Numbered from the stretch's first letter, positions 53,584-63,155 are shown. The stretch is DNA of 64,000 nucleotides from Streptomyces sp. NBC_01231 (GCA_035999765.1 CP108521.1:11098001-11162000), one strand, 5' to 3'. Numbers and translations: made by a program. The notes: generated by a model from the letters alone, not told the origin.

Positions 53584-56006
53584 CCAGCACCACCACCGGC
53601 ACGTGGCGTGATGAGCGGCTCGCCCCGGACGACCGCGCCGACCTCCTGCTGAGGGAGATGACGACGGCCGAGAAATGCCACCAGCTCACCGCTCGCATGT
53701 CCTGGTACCTGGTGAAGCCGGACGGCAGCGACGCGCCCGACGCCGACGAGGTGCTGCGCCATCCGCCCGGTCACATCGCCCAGCTCATCCTCGACGATCC
53801 GGCGCAGCTCGCCGCCATGACCGGCACGATCCAGCACAAAATCATCAGCCGCAGTCGGCTCGGCATCCCGGCGATCTTCCACGCCGAGGCACTGAGCGGA
53901 TTCCTGGCCGGCGGGCACATGGTGTTCCCCTCCGGTACCGGGCTGGCCGCCGGATGGAGCCCCGACCTGGTCGAGCAGATGTCCGACCTGATCCGCCGTC
54001 AGATGCGCCGGACCGGGCTGACCCACGCCCTCTCGCCGGTGCTCGACGTGGCCCTCGACCCCCGGTGGGGCCGCGTCCACGAGACCTTCGGCGAGGACCC
54101 GTACCTCTGCGCAGCGTTGGGCGTGGCCTATGTACGCGGACTGCAGGGACAGGATCTCTCGAAGGGGGTCATGGCCACCGGCAAGCACTTCCTGGGCTAC
54201 GCGGTCACCGCCGGCGGCATTAACACCGCGGGCTTCGAGTCCGGTGCGCGCCGCACCCGGGACCTGTTCGCGTACCCATTCGAGGCCGCCATCCGCATGG
54301 CCGGGCTGCGGTCGGTCATGAACTCTTACTCCGACGTCGACGATGTGCCGGCCGGGGCATCGCCGGAGGTCCTGAAGGACCTGCTGAGGGACGCCCTGGG
54401 GTTCGACGGCTTCGTCTCCTCCGACTACGGCACCCTGGACCACCTCGTGGGGCGGCAGCGAGTGGCGGCGGACGAGGCTGTGGCAGGCCGGCTGGCCATC
54501 GAAGCCGGACTTGACGTCGAGATGCCCAATCCCTCCGGATACGGGGACCTGCTCGCGGCGGAGGTCGAGCGCGGCGCGGTCGACCTCCGCCGCATCGACG
54601 AGTCCGTACGCCGGGTGCTGCGCGCCAAGTTCGAGGTGGGGCTCTTCGAGCACCCTTACCCGACCGAGAGGATCGACGTGGCGGCTGCCGCCGCCGAGGG
54701 TGGCGAGCTGTCGCAGGACCTCGCCCGGCGATCCATCGTGCTGGGCAAGAACGACGGCATCCTCCCGCTCGCGCCCGGGCGCCTCGACGTCGCCGTCATC
54801 GGTCCGCACGCCGACGCCCCGTCCCTGCAGTTCCCGACGTACACCTACGCGTCCTGGCGGGAGGCCAACGATGCGATCATCCGCGGGGAGCTCGGCACCA
54901 TGAATGGTGCGGACGACGTGGTAACCGCCTGGTACGACACGCTCTTCACGCCTCAGGACCCGCACACCCTGGTGAGGGAGCGCTACGGTGCGCGCTCGCT
55001 CGCCGCCGAGATCGGTGAGCGAGCGCGCACCGTGGTCACCGAGCCCGGGAGTGCCCTGACGCGAGAGCTGGGTGACGAGGCGATCGAGCGTGCCGTGGCG
55101 GCGGCGCGGGACGCGGACGTCGTGGTGCTGGCGCTCGGCGGGGCCAGCCTGTGGTTCACCGGAGAGCGGACCGAGGGTGAGGCCAGCGACACCGCCGACA
55201 TCACACTGCCGGCCGCCCAGATCCGCCTGGCAGAGGCGGTGGCGGCGACAGGGACGCCGCTGGTCGTCGTGCTCGTGCAGGGGCGAGCCTACGCGCTGCC
55301 GCAGATCGTGCACGAAGCGGCCGCGATCGTGGTGGCACCGTACGCCGGACCGTTCGGCACGCGATCGATCACGGACGTGCTCTTCGGGGTGGTGAACCCC
55401 TCGGGGAAGCTGCCCTACAGCCTGCCCCGGCACAGCGGCCAGATCCCCGTCTACCACCATCAGAAGGCGGGCTCAGGGTATCGCGGCCCGCTGCCGCCCG
55501 GGGTGTCCCAGCACTACCTCGACATGACGGCCACTCCGCTGTGGCCGTTCGCGCACGGCCTGAGTTACACCACGTTCGCGGTGAGCGACCTGGACTGCGG
55601 ACCGGACATCGACGCCCGGGGCACGGCACGGGTCGGCGCCACCGTCGAGAACACCGGCGACCGGGACGGCGCCACGGTGGTGCAGCTTTACCTGCGCGTG
55701 AACACCACCACGGTTACCCGTCCCGCCCAGCAGCTCGGCGGCTTCGCGCGGGTGGAGCTGGCCGCGGGCGAGCGGCGCCGGGTCACGTTCGAGGTGGACG
55801 CCACGCAGCTCGCCTACACCAATCTGGCGCGGGACGTCGCGGTGGAGCCTGCGCGTGTGGACGTGTTCATCGGCTTCGACTCCGATGACAGGTCGCTGGA
55901 GGGCTCGTTCGAAGTGGTCGGGGCGCCGCGGATCGTCTCAGGTGCGGAGCGCTCGTTCCTCTCCACGACTGTCGTGGACACGATGAAGAGGGAAAGGGAC
56001 GTGTAG
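53580..56006 (+). CDS. GH3 glycoside hydrolase with fibronectin III-like domain
   Basis: An 808-aa GH3. The N-terminal barrel holds RLGIPAIFHAEALSGFLAGG, DPRWGRVHETFGEDPYL, GVMATGKHFLGYAV and the nucleophile in FDGFVSSDYGTL. The second domain contains SIVLGKNDGILPLAPG and VLALGGASLWFTGERTEGEA, where the Glu of GERTEGEASD is the probable acid/base. The C-terminal fibronectin-III-like module (GTARVGATVENTGDRDGATV) completes the common beta-xylosidase/beta-glucosidase layout. No signal peptide is seen. ATG 53580 overlaps the upstream stop (ATGA); the open frame extending before it is not used. The exact sugar is not readable. Confidence 0.9.
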   Translation: MTSTTTGTWRDERLAPDDRADLLLREMTTAEKCHQLTARMSWYLVKPDGSDAPDADEVLRHPPGHIAQLILDDPAQLAAMTGTIQHKIISRSRLGIPAIFHAEALSGFLAGGHMVFPSGTGLAAGWSPDLVEQMSDLIRRQMRRTGLTHALSPVLDVALDPRWGRVHETFGEDPYLCAALGVAYVRGLQGQDLSKGVMATGKHFLGYAVTAGGINTAGFESGARRTRDLFAYPFEAAIRMAGLRSVMNSYSDVDDVPAGASPEVLKDLLRDALGFDGFVSSDYGTLDHLVGRQRVAADEAVAGRLAIEAGLDVEMPNPSGYGDLLAAEVERGAVDLRRIDESVRRVLRAKFEVGLFEHPYPTERIDVAAAAAEGGELSQDLARRSIVLGKNDGILPLAPGRLDVAVIGPHADAPSLQFPTYTYASWREANDAIIRGELGTMNGADDVVTAWYDTLFTPQDPHTLVRERYGARSLAAEIGERARTVVTEPGSALTRELGDEAIERAVAAARDADVVVLALGGASLWFTGERTEGEASDTADITLPAAQIRLAEAVAATGTPLVVVLVQGRAYALPQIVHEAAAIVVAPYAGPFGTRSITDVLFGVVNPSGKLPYSLPRHSGQIPVYHHQKAGSGYRGPLPPGVSQHYLDMTATPLWPFAHGLSYTTFAVSDLDCGPDIDARGTARVGATVENTGDRDGATVVQLYLRVNTTTVTRPAQQLGGFARVELAAGERRRVTFEVDATQLAYTNLARDVAVEPARVDVFIGFDSDDRSLEGSFEVVGAPRIVSGAERSFLSTTVVDTMKRERDV

Positions 56007-56493
56007 AGGCGATCAATTGCCCCCGTAGAACGAAGCGAATTGCTCGAACGCGCCTCGGTCGGCCAGCAACCGAAGCCGGCGGTCGGTGCAGCGCGCTCAG
56101 TTGGCCGAGTTCGTCAAGGGCCCGGTCAGGTCGCACGTAGGGGGGTGCTGTCTCGGGCCGGGGTCTGGCTCAAGAGATTTCTGACCAGGCCTCACTCACG
56201 CTGCGTCGACCGCTGGCAGGGGATGGTGAGGCGGCCTTTGGGTGCGCGGATCGCTTCGGCGGTGGTGCGCCGGCCAGCGAGCAGACCGACCGGCGCACCA
56301 TGAGAGTGGTCACCCGATAACCCGTCAGGTTCCGGGGCAGGACGGTGCTGGCGCCGCGACTGGACATGAACCCGGACGGGGCCGCGGTCCTGGCGCGTCG
56401 CCACCCACCCCGCAGGCTGAGGCGATCGTTCTCAAGGTGGTGCTCACCAGCTTGCCCAGGCCACCTCTGCGTTCTGGTCAGGCCGGCTGCGCT
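56007..56493. other. stretch after the GH3 gene
   Basis: No recognisable gene. GTAGAACG at 56029 resembles half of the LacI operator but lacks the second half. Minus-strand frames here are Arg/Pro-rich and unconvincing. Confidence 0.35.
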
Positions 56494-56607
56494 CGCGCAC
56501 TCGGCTACATGGAACTGGACCGGCACGGCGCTGAGCTGCTGTTTCAGGTGTTGACCGAGCGGGAGGAGAAGAACTGCGTCGCGATCGCCTCCAACGAGTC
56601 GTTTTCG
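56494..56607 (+). pseudogene. IS21 IstB fragment
   Basis: The frame reads LGYMELDRHGAELLFQVLTE then REEKNCVAIASNESFS, the highly conserved mid-part of IstB-type ATPases (Walker B to sensor region). Both ends are missing. Confidence 0.75.
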
Positions 56608-56698
56608 AAAGCGCACATGTTCCGGCGAACCTGTGTGAAGTGGCGGCGAAGTTTCATAGGTTCGGCCTTGCCTGAGACGGCGGAGCGGATGTCGCGTC

Positions 56699-56943
56699 TC
56701 ATCTCGCTGCATTGATGACGTAGTTGATCGCGGTGGCGACATCCTCGTCGGCATGAGTGGGGCGGAAGGAGTTCTGGGTCCACGGCTGTCCGTTCGACAC
56801 CCACACGCTTCGAAGTCCGAGTGCGTTCGCGCCGGCGATGTCGGCGTGCGGTGGATCGCCGATGACCCATGCGCCGGTGAGAGGTACTCCGACGGTGCCC
56901 GCGGCCGCGTGGAAGATCTCCGGTTCACGATCTTGTGATCGAG
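56699..56943 (-). pseudogene. HAD-superfamily hydrolase C-terminal fragment
   Basis: The frame reads PEIFHAAAGTVGVPLTGAWV, IGDPPHADIAGANALGLRSV and WVSNGQPWTQNSF, ending INAAR-stop. This is motif III/IV of HAD phosphatases (K-P-x-P-x-I-F...G-D-x-x-x-x-D). The first half, with the nucleophile Asp, is absent. It joins directly to the dioxygenase relic near 56943. Confidence 0.8.
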
Positions 56944-57453
56944 CACGGCCGGCGGTTCGCCCTCGTACCCTTGCGCCTCCTCGTAGGCGTCGTCCGGCAT
57001 GATCGGCAGGACGGGGCGGCTGAACAACTCCACGTCGTCGGCGGACAGTTCTGCTTGGCGGATGCCGGCGGCGGTGGTGGCGACGGAGTCGGGGTTGCGC
57101 ATACAGCCGAGCACCAGGAGGTGGGCGCGGCCGGGGTGGAAGGCGTCCTCGGTGCGCGGGCTGAGCAGCACGCTGCTGCTGGCGCCGGTCTGCCCTACCT
57201 CGGGGCCGGGACTGGGCACGATGTTGTGTACGAACCGGCCGTCCTGCTGGCCCTCCCAGGCGATGGGGGTGCCCATCACGGTCGAGAGCAGCAGCAGGAA
57301 GACGTCGTATACGGCACCCGCATCACCGGCGGTCGACCAGTGGCCGGGGGTGGGGCCGATCTCGGCGTCGTCGACGAGCAGCCCGCGCAGGACGAACAGG
57401 CCGTCGGCGGGGTCGATTCGTTGTTCCATTTGATGGTGGCGCTGCTGGGCCAT
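56944..57453 (-). pseudogene. TauD/arginine-beta-hydroxylase-like dioxygenase fragment
   Basis: The frame contains GLFVLRGLLVDDAEIGPTPG, AGAVYDVFLLLLSTVMGTPI, EGQQDGRFVHNIVPSPG and RTEDAFHPGRAHLLVLGCMR. This is the N-terminal half of clavaminate-synthase-like Fe(II)/2-oxoglutarate oxygenases acting on amino acids. The first metal ligand is normally the His of W-H-T-E-D; here it is Arg (PRTED). The N-terminal 60 or so residues and the distal His are also missing. It is inactive. Confidence 0.7.
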
Positions 57454-57558
57454 CAACGGGGCTCCCGTTGAGCACCGGGCCGGTGGCGGAGGCAGTGCTG
57501 ATACCGGCGCGGCGGGTGCGCGGACGCGGGTAGGGCGACGTCGCCTAGTGTCTGTGCT

Positions 57559-57813
57559 GTGGAGAGCCTGTCGCTGCTGAGGAGGTGTCCCGGCGGCGGC
57601 CAAGGGGCAAGGAAACGGCCCGAACAGGAAACGGCCCCGATGGGGTTACTCGCCCCTACTGTCGTATGGCCCCCCGCCCGGGTGGCGGACCGGCATGCGG
57701 GCCGTCACCGGTGGAGATGCGGGAAGCTGATCGACGACCCCGAGCACGGGGTGCCGATCTGGACGCATCGGGAGGGCGCGCAGCGGCCGTCTCTCTCACT
57801 GAGTAGCAAATGA
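57559..57813 (+). CDS. small hypothetical protein, doubtful
   Basis: An 84-codon frame whose second half (RCGKLIDDPEHGVPIWTHRE) looks protein-like, with one Cys. It has no recognised family, and the first half resembles non-coding GC-rich sequence. It may be the tail of a lost zinc-ribbon-like protein. The stop is followed at once by a strong hairpin. Confidence 0.25.
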   Translation: MESLSLLRRCPGGGQGARKRPEQETAPMGLLAPTVVWPPARVADRHAGRHRWRCGKLIDDPEHGVPIWTHREGAQRPSLSLSSK

Positions 57814-57814
57814 A

Positions 57815-57851
57815 TCGGCGGACGGACCGGAGAATCCGGTCCGTCCGCCGA
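57815..57851. terminator. perfect 17-bp stem-loop, bidirectional terminator
   Basis: TCGGCGGACGGACCGGA (57815-57831), loop GAA, TCCGGTCCGTCCGCCGA (57835-57851). It serves the lectin-domain relic on the minus strand (stop at 57879) and any transcript from the left. Confidence 0.85.
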
Positions 57852-57878
57852 TCGGGAACGAACGGCGTCGTCAACCCC

Positions 57879-58695
57879 TCAGTTGAGAGTCCACTTCTGG
57901 TTGGTCCCGCCGTTGCACGTCCACAGGTCGATCTTCGTCCCGTTGGCGGTGCCGCCGTTGACGGCGTCGAGGCAGAGGCCGGACAGGTTGTTGGTGATGG
58001 TGCCGTTGGTGTTGACGGTCCACTTCTGGTTGGTGCCGCCGGTGCAGTCCCAGATGATGACCTTCGTGCCGTTGGCGGTGCCGCTGCTGTCGGCGTCGAG
58101 GCACTTGTTGCCGTAGACCACGAGCTCGCCGCGCGAGGTGGACGTGAAGGTCTGGTTGTGCCCGCCGTTGCAGTCCCAGAAGGCGGGCTGGGTTCCGTTG
58201 GTGATGGTGTTCTTGGCGAGGTCGAGGCAGCGGTTGGAGCCGACCCCGATGATCTCGTTGCCGTTGGTGCCCGCGATGTCCTGAAGGAGGACGGCGTCGA
58301 GGTTGGGCGCCCAGCCGGTGCTGTTGGAGAACTTCAGGGTGTTGGTGGAGCCCTTGGCCATGCCGACCAGCACGGAAACGGTGCCGGGAGTGGTCCAGGA
58401 GCCGGTCGGCGGGAACGAGACCACCGTGGGCTGCTGGCCGTTGACCTGGAGCGTCGCCTTACGGGCGGTGCTGTCACCGTTGACGTAGCCGATGGTGGCG
58501 AGCTTCACGCCGGAGGCTGAGGCGTTGACGTTGTTGAACGTCAGGGTGTTGGCGGAGCTGTTGCCGATCCAGTCGACCAGCGAACCGTTGGAGCAGTTCG
58601 CGCAGGGGGCGTTGGCGGCGGCGCCGGCAAGGGTGTTGGAGGAGGACTCCGCCTCGTAGGTGGTGCCGGCGGCCTCGGAGGGAACATCATCGGGA
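57879..58695 (-). pseudogene. CBM35 + ricin-type lectin (CBM13) tail of a secreted glycosidase
   Basis: About 270 codons encode a CBM6/35-type domain (TTYEAESSSNTLAGAAANAP, GNSSANTLTFNNVNASASGV). A ricin B-type lectin with repeated QxW motifs follows (NEIIGVGSNRCLDLAKNTIT, CLDADSSGTANGTKVIIWDC, GTNQKWTLN at the end). This tandem is the usual C-terminus of Streptomyces GH27 alpha-galactosidases and similar secreted enzymes. Above 58695 the frame turns into unrelated sequence, so the catalytic domain and signal peptide are lost. Confidence 0.8.
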
Positions 58696-59129
58696 CCGGC
58701 CGCCTCGCCAGCACCAGGGCCGCCCAGACCGACCACGCCACGGACCTGACCGTGGCCCTGTTCGCCGGACCGCTGGAGTCTCACAGCTGATGAGGCCGAG
58801 GTGGCCGCCCTGCGCGAGGTGGCGGCCGGCGTCGAGGGCCTGGAGGTCGGCGTCGAGGGCTTCGGCGTCGGGAAAAGCCGACCGTGTGACACTCCACGGG
58901 TGCCGATACCGAGCCGTGATCGTCACTGACGGCAGTGCTACCTGTTGCCGCACGACGGCCACCTGCTGCAGCTGGATCTGTACCTGTGCCCGACCAGCGC
59001 CGTGCAGTCGCTGCGGCCGATCTGGCGGCCTGCTCGATCTTCGCGCAGTAGGCGGTGCGGGCGTCAGCGCCCAGTTCCACGGAGGGGCCCTGGCCCTTTG
59101 GACGGGGCCCCTCTCACGGCCGCGCCAGG
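58696..59129. other. junction stretch
   Basis: No gene recognised. Plus-strand pieces such as DEAEVAALREVAAGVEGLEV look like former coding sequence of unknown family. Confidence 0.3.
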
Positions 59130-59290
59130 TCAGCTGGGCTGGTCTCCGGTGTAGCGCCAGATCCCGCCGCTGGCGTTGACGTGCCACACGTTGCCGTCGG
59201 CGGCCGCGCCGATGTCCGAGGCGCCGCCGGGGATGCCGATCCATGGGTTGGCGTCGTGGCCGGTGTACCGGTAGAGCTGGTTGGAGGACT
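59130..59290 (-). pseudogene. tectonin-like repeat protein, C-terminal fragment
   Basis: About 50 codons read LYRYTGHDANPWIGIPGGAS, DIGAAADGNVWHVNASGGIW and RYTGDQPS-stop. This is the W-x-x-I-P-G-G-A-x-D-I-x repeat of tectonin/tachylectin beta-propellers found in secreted Streptomyces proteins. The rest of the gene is gone; the break is near 59290-59300. Confidence 0.6.
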
Positions 59291-59299
59291 TTCTAAGCT

Positions 59300-60672
59300 T
59301 GTAAAGCAGGAAACCGGCCCGACGATGCCACATTCCGGGCGGCAGGGTGGGACCAGGCTGTCGACTGGGCGGAAGAACTCGCCCCGCACTATGAACGGGC
59401 TGAACGGATGCTGGGCACAGCCACCGTGCCCACGTCATCGGCCGGCGACCGGGCACTGCGGCAGGCTGCCGACGCCCTCGGCGTGGGCGGAACCTTTCAT
59501 CTCACCCGGGTCGGCATCCACTTCGGCACCCCCGGGCAACAGGCCGACGACCCGTACTTCCGTGGATACGGACCCGCCAGGACCGGGTGCACCCAGTGCG
59601 GGCAGTGCCTGACCGGCTGCCCCACGGGCGCGAAGAACACCCTGGTCAAGAACTACCTGCACCTTGCCGATCAGGCAGGCGCCCGCATCCTCCCGATGAC
59701 GCGGGCGACCGCCCTGTACCCACAGCCCGACGGCATCTGGCAGATCCACACCACACGCACCCCCACCGGACCCTGGCCCTTACGCCGCAGGCGGGAGGTT
59801 CTGACTGCCCGGCAGGTGGTTCTGGCCGCGGGCGCCTGGGGCACCACCGAACTCCTCCACCGCTCCCGCCCCCCCGTCTTTCCCCCGCCCTGGGCACCCG
59901 CACCCGCACCAACCGGGAGGTGATCACCGGGGTAGCCGCTCCCGGTTTCGACACCGGTCCCGGAGTCGCCATCTCCTCCGCCATGCGCCCCGACTCCGAA
60001 ACCCTCGTCCAGCTGTGCCGCGTCAGTCCCGGCGCCCACCCGCTGGCAGGGATCTTGCTTCCCTTCCCGCTGCCCGGCCCGTGGCGCGCCTTCGGGCGGC
60101 GCACCGCCCTGCTCTTCGCCATGGAACGCAAGGACTCCGCCCTCACCAGCAGGCAGCGCCGCACCCTGTTCGGCAGACGGATGACCTTCCGCCCCGGCAC
60201 CCTACGCCCCGAACCCGTCCAAATCCCCGCAGCCGAAGCCGTCGCCGACACCTACGCGCGGCGGATCGGGGGCCGTGCCCGCCACCTATGGACCACTGTG
60301 CTCAAAGTCCCCATCACCGCGCACCTGATGGGCGGCTGCCCCACCGGCACCGACCCCGCCAGCAACGTCGCCGACCCCTACCACCGGGTGCACGGCTACC
60401 CCACCCTCCACATCACCGACGCCTCCGTGATCCCGGGCAACCTCGGCCTCAACCCCTCGCTGACCATCACTGCCATGGCCGAACGCGCCTTCGCCGCCTG
60501 GCCCCAGGTCGGCACCACCGACCCACGCCCCCGCCAGGACGAGCCCTACCGCCCGCTGCCCCTCGCGAAAGCACCCGCATGCCGCACCCGCTCATCGTCC
60601 GCCTGGGCCGCTGGAGGTGACGGTCGCAGAGCACCCGACCCGCCAGTGGCTGGACGCCTACATAGGCCTTGA
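59300..60672 (+). pseudogene. GMC oxidoreductase lacking its FAD-binding N-terminus, frameshifted
   Basis: The remaining part starts PDDATFRAAGWDQAVDWAEE and contains the Cys cluster CTQCGQCLTGCPTGAKNTLV, QVVLAAGAWGTTELLHRS, then after a frame change near 59885 LMGGCPTGTDPASNV and HITDASVIPGNLGLNPSLTI. These are features of cholesterol-oxidase-like GMC enzymes. The N-terminal dinucleotide-binding fold is missing where the gene meets the tectonin relic. It cannot bind FAD normally. Confidence 0.8.
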
Positions 60673-61012
60673 CGGCCACGACAACAGCCAGGAGGCCGCA
60701 GACCAGGTCCTCGCACGTATTCCCGGCCCCGCCGCCTACCTCAGCGTCGAACACGGCGACCAGGTGACCGGCATGGGACTCATCGTGGCCTCCCCGGGCT
60801 GCGCCGGAGTCTTCTGCATGGCTACCCACCCCGCGCATCGGCGGCAGGGAATCGCCACCGCGATTCTGCACGTCGGTGCCCGTTGGGCCGCAGCACGCGG
60901 CGCCGATGAGCTGTACCTGCAAGTCATGGACGAGAACCATGCCGCGCGCCGGCTGTACGACCATGTCGGATTCCGTATCTCGCACACCTACCACTACCGG
61001 CTCAAGCCCTGA
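60617..61012 (+). CDS. GNAT-family N-acetyltransferase, probably N-terminally shortened
   Basis: A 131-aa protein with the GNAT core. GLIVASPGCAGVFCMATHPA is strand 4, HRRQGIATAILHVGARWAAA is the acetyl-CoA pyrophosphate loop (R-R-x-G-I/L-A), and DELYLQVMDENHAARRLYDH then VGFRISHTYHYRL form the C-terminal strands. The opening EHPTRQWLDAYIGLDG is typical of the second half of longer two-domain GNAT proteins, and the gene starts inside the GMC relic, so the N-terminal half may be lost. The core motif is intact and activity is possible. Confidence 0.65.
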   Translation: MTVAEHPTRQWLDAYIGLDGHDNSQEAADQVLARIPGPAAYLSVEHGDQVTGMGLIVASPGCAGVFCMATHPAHRRQGIATAILHVGARWAAARGADELYLQVMDENHAARRLYDHVGFRISHTYHYRLKP

Positions 61013-61191
61013 GCCGGTCCCTGCCTCCGCGCCCCGGCCCGACTTTCGGGCGGCGCTCACAAAATCGGCTGCCCCCTTCGGAAGACGAACGGCAGCCCGT
61101 CGGGGTCGCCGGACTCGCGGTAGTGGAGGGTGGAGTCGAGGACGGGGAGGATGGGCACGGCGGTGTTTCACTTCGCTTTCAACACGGGGAT

Positions 61192-61596
61192 TCAGAGGTT
61201 GAGGCTCAAGACACGGTCGACGGCGATCTCGACGACGACCAGGTCCAGCGGGGCGGGCGGGGCCGCGCGGTAGCGGACGGTGTAGCGGCGGACCGCCTCG
61301 GCCAAGCGCGCGGGGTCGTCGGTGACGGCGGCCCGGCCTTCGAGGGTGACCCAGCGGAAGCCGTCTGCCTGGCAGAGCGCGACACGGGCCGTCGGGCCGC
61401 CCGCCACCACGTTCCGGGCCTTGCGCGCTCCCGCCCGGGTGGTCACACGGACCAGGCCGGTGGCCGCGTCGAAGGTGAAGCGGACAGGGGTGACGTGCGG
61501 GGTGCCGTCGGGGCGGAGGGTGGTGAGGGTGGCCGTGTGAGGGCGAGTGAGGAACACCCGTGTGGCGGCCGGGAGTTCGACGGTCGCCCGGCTCAC
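61192..61596 (-). CDS. PPOX-class (pyridoxamine-phosphate-oxidase-fold) F420/flavin-dependent protein
   Basis: A 134-aa split-barrel protein: TATLTTLRPDGTPHVTPVRF, LVRVTTRAGARKARNVVAGG, ARVALCQADGFRWVTLEGRA and AVRRYTVRYR match the TIGR-type PPOX class F420-dependent enzymes, which bind flavin or F420 as dimers. The GTG start (61596) overlaps the upstream stop by GTGA. It is second in a two-gene operon with an NAD(P)-binding protein, under a divergent TetR gene. Confidence 0.8.
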   Translation of the reverse strand: MSRATVELPAATRVFLTRPHTATLTTLRPDGTPHVTPVRFTFDAATGLVRVTTRAGARKARNVVAGGPTARVALCQADGFRWVTLEGRAAVTDDPARLAEAVRRYTVRYRAAPPAPLDLVVVEIAVDRVLSLNL

Positions 61597-62285
61597 TTCT
61601 TCATCACGCCCTCGTTCCAGATCAGCTTGGCGATGTTCGGCTTCACGGCCGTGGTGATGACACCCATGGCCGTACGGACGTACCGCCGCTCCTTCAGCTC
61701 GCGCAGCATGCTCGCGGCGAGGTCGGCACGGGCGGTGAAGACGCCGTCGGCGCTGGTCTCGGCGGTCCGGTAGTCCGTGACGACGGGGTGCTCGAAGAGG
61801 GCCGAGGGCCGGACGAGGGTCCAGTCGAGGTCCGTCCGCCGGATCACGGCCTCCATGCGGCGCATGTCCTCGTGGAGGGTGCGACCGAGGCGTCGGTTCA
61901 CCAGCGGGTCGAGCACGTGGTTGAAGAAGTGCGCGCCGGTGGGACGCCAGTCCGGGTCGGCGATGCTGGAGCTCACGGCGAGCAGCCGCTTGATGCCGTG
62001 GCGGGCCATGGCCCCGGTGATGACGGTGGCGCTCGCCGAGTACGTGGTGACGGTCTCCTTGCTGAAGCGCGCGCCCAGTGCGGAGAGGACGGCGTCCGTC
62101 CCGCCGATCGCGGCGTCGACGGCCGCCGGGTCGGTGGCGTCGGCGACGGCCACAGCGAGGCCGGGTCGCGCGGGGAGGGAGCCGGGGCGGCGGGTCACGG
62201 CGACGACCTCGTGGCAGGCGGCGAGGGCCTGGTCGGTGAGGTGACGACCGGTCGGTCCGTTGGCGCCGAAGACTGCGATACGCAT
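61593..62285 (-). CDS. NAD(P)H-binding atypical SDR
   Basis: A 230-aa Rossmann protein. MRIAVFGANGPTGRHLTDQA gives the G-x-x-G-x-x-G motif, VDAAIGGTDAVLSALG the second strand region and RLLAVSSSIADPDWRP the catalytic-strand equivalent. DLDWTLVRPSAL is typical of NmrA/flavin-reductase-like atypical SDRs (NAD(P)H-binding PF13460). It is first in the operon, coupled to the PPOX-fold gene. It may act as a reductase or redox sensor; the substrate is unknown. Confidence 0.85.
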   Translation of the reverse strand: MRIAVFGANGPTGRHLTDQALAACHEVVAVTRRPGSLPARPGLAVAVADATDPAAVDAAIGGTDAVLSALGARFSKETVTTYSASATVITGAMARHGIKRLLAVSSSIADPDWRPTGAHFFNHVLDPLVNRRLGRTLHEDMRRMEAVIRRTDLDWTLVRPSALFEHPVVTDYRTAETSADGVFTARADLAASMLRELKERRYVRTAMGVITTAVKPNIAKLIWNEGVMKK

Positions 62286-62361
62286 GGTGTCGGGTCATCC
62301 CTTCGTGTGGTTGCCGGAACGCCTTTGACTGTGCCGATCAGGAAACGCAGGCTCAACGCTG

Positions 62362-63018
62362 ATGAATAACGCCGCCCCTGCCCCCGCCCGCACCCGAGGC
62401 CGCCCCCGCGGCAACCCGCCGACCCGTGAGTCGATCGTCTCGGCGGCCCATGCGCTGTTCCTGAAGCGCGGCTACCGGGGCACCACCCTGCGCGCGGTGG
62501 CCGGGGCCGCCGGGGTCGACCCGGCGCTCATCGCGTACCACTTCGGCTCGAAGAAGGGCCTGTTCGCGGATGTGATGCAGTTCCAGTGCGCCAATGTGCT
62601 GGCGGTGGACGACGTCCTCGGCGGCGACCCGGCCACGCTTCCCGGCCGCCTGATCGACGCGGTGACGGACCTGTGGGAGGACGCCGACTTCCTACAGCTC
62701 ACCGCCCAGGGCGACGAGGCTGCCGAGGTGATCCGCGAATACCTGGAACGCGAGCTGCTGGCCCGGCTTGTTGAATTTCTCGGCGGCCAGGACGCGACCG
62801 CCCGCGCCACGGCCGTGGTGACGATCCTCGGCGGCCTCATCTACACCCGCTACCTCAACCCCCTCCCCACCCCCGCCGCCCTCACCCCGTCCGAGACCCG
62901 CCACATCCTCACCCCGGCGCTGCGCGCGGCACTGGCCCCGAGGCCGCGCACCGCGGCAACCACCAGAGCGGGCCGTCGGGGCTCGCCGATCTCCGGTGGA
63001 GGCGCCGTCCGGCCTTGA
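62362..63018 (+). CDS. TetR/AcrR-family regulator
   Basis: A 218-aa TetR protein. The HTH domain is at residues about 18-65 (RESIVSAAHALFLKRGYRGT, TLRAVAGAAGVDPALIAYHF, GSKKGLFADVM). The helical C-terminal domain resembles TetR_C_16 types (VIREYLERELLARLVEFLGG). The last 30 residues are low-complexity. It is divergent from the NAD(P)-binding/PPOX operon with 76 bases between starts, so that operon is its likely target. Confidence 0.9.
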   Translation: MNNAAPAPARTRGRPRGNPPTRESIVSAAHALFLKRGYRGTTLRAVAGAAGVDPALIAYHFGSKKGLFADVMQFQCANVLAVDDVLGGDPATLPGRLIDAVTDLWEDADFLQLTAQGDEAAEVIREYLERELLARLVEFLGGQDATARATAVVTILGGLIYTRYLNPLPTPAALTPSETRHILTPALRAALAPRPRTAATTRAGRRGSPISGGGAVRP

Positions 63019-63041
63019 CCACCTCAGCACATCCGGTACGG

Positions 63042-63155
63042 CTACCCCTGTAGGTAGCGGTGCAGGGAGGTTTTCGGGATGCTGGTCTTGGTGCTGATCT
63101 CCCCGTAGCTGCTGCCCTGCTCCTTGAGCAGGCGCGCGTACTCGATCTTACTGCC
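63042..63155 (-). pseudogene. C-terminal HTH fragment, recombinase-like
   Basis: The frame reads SKIEYARLLKEQGSSYGEIS then TKTSIPKTSLHRYLQG-stop, a terminal helix-turn-helix like that of serine recombinases. Nothing upstream continues it. It may derive from another HTH protein. Confidence 0.4.

Noticed and set aside
53574..55460. A 628-codon minus-strand open frame
   Set aside because: It is antisense to GH3; composition is Arg/Gly/Val-rich and no domain is seen.
56029..56042. GTAGAACG resembling the LacI operator
   Set aside because: Only one half-site is present and no promoter or gene start lies nearby.
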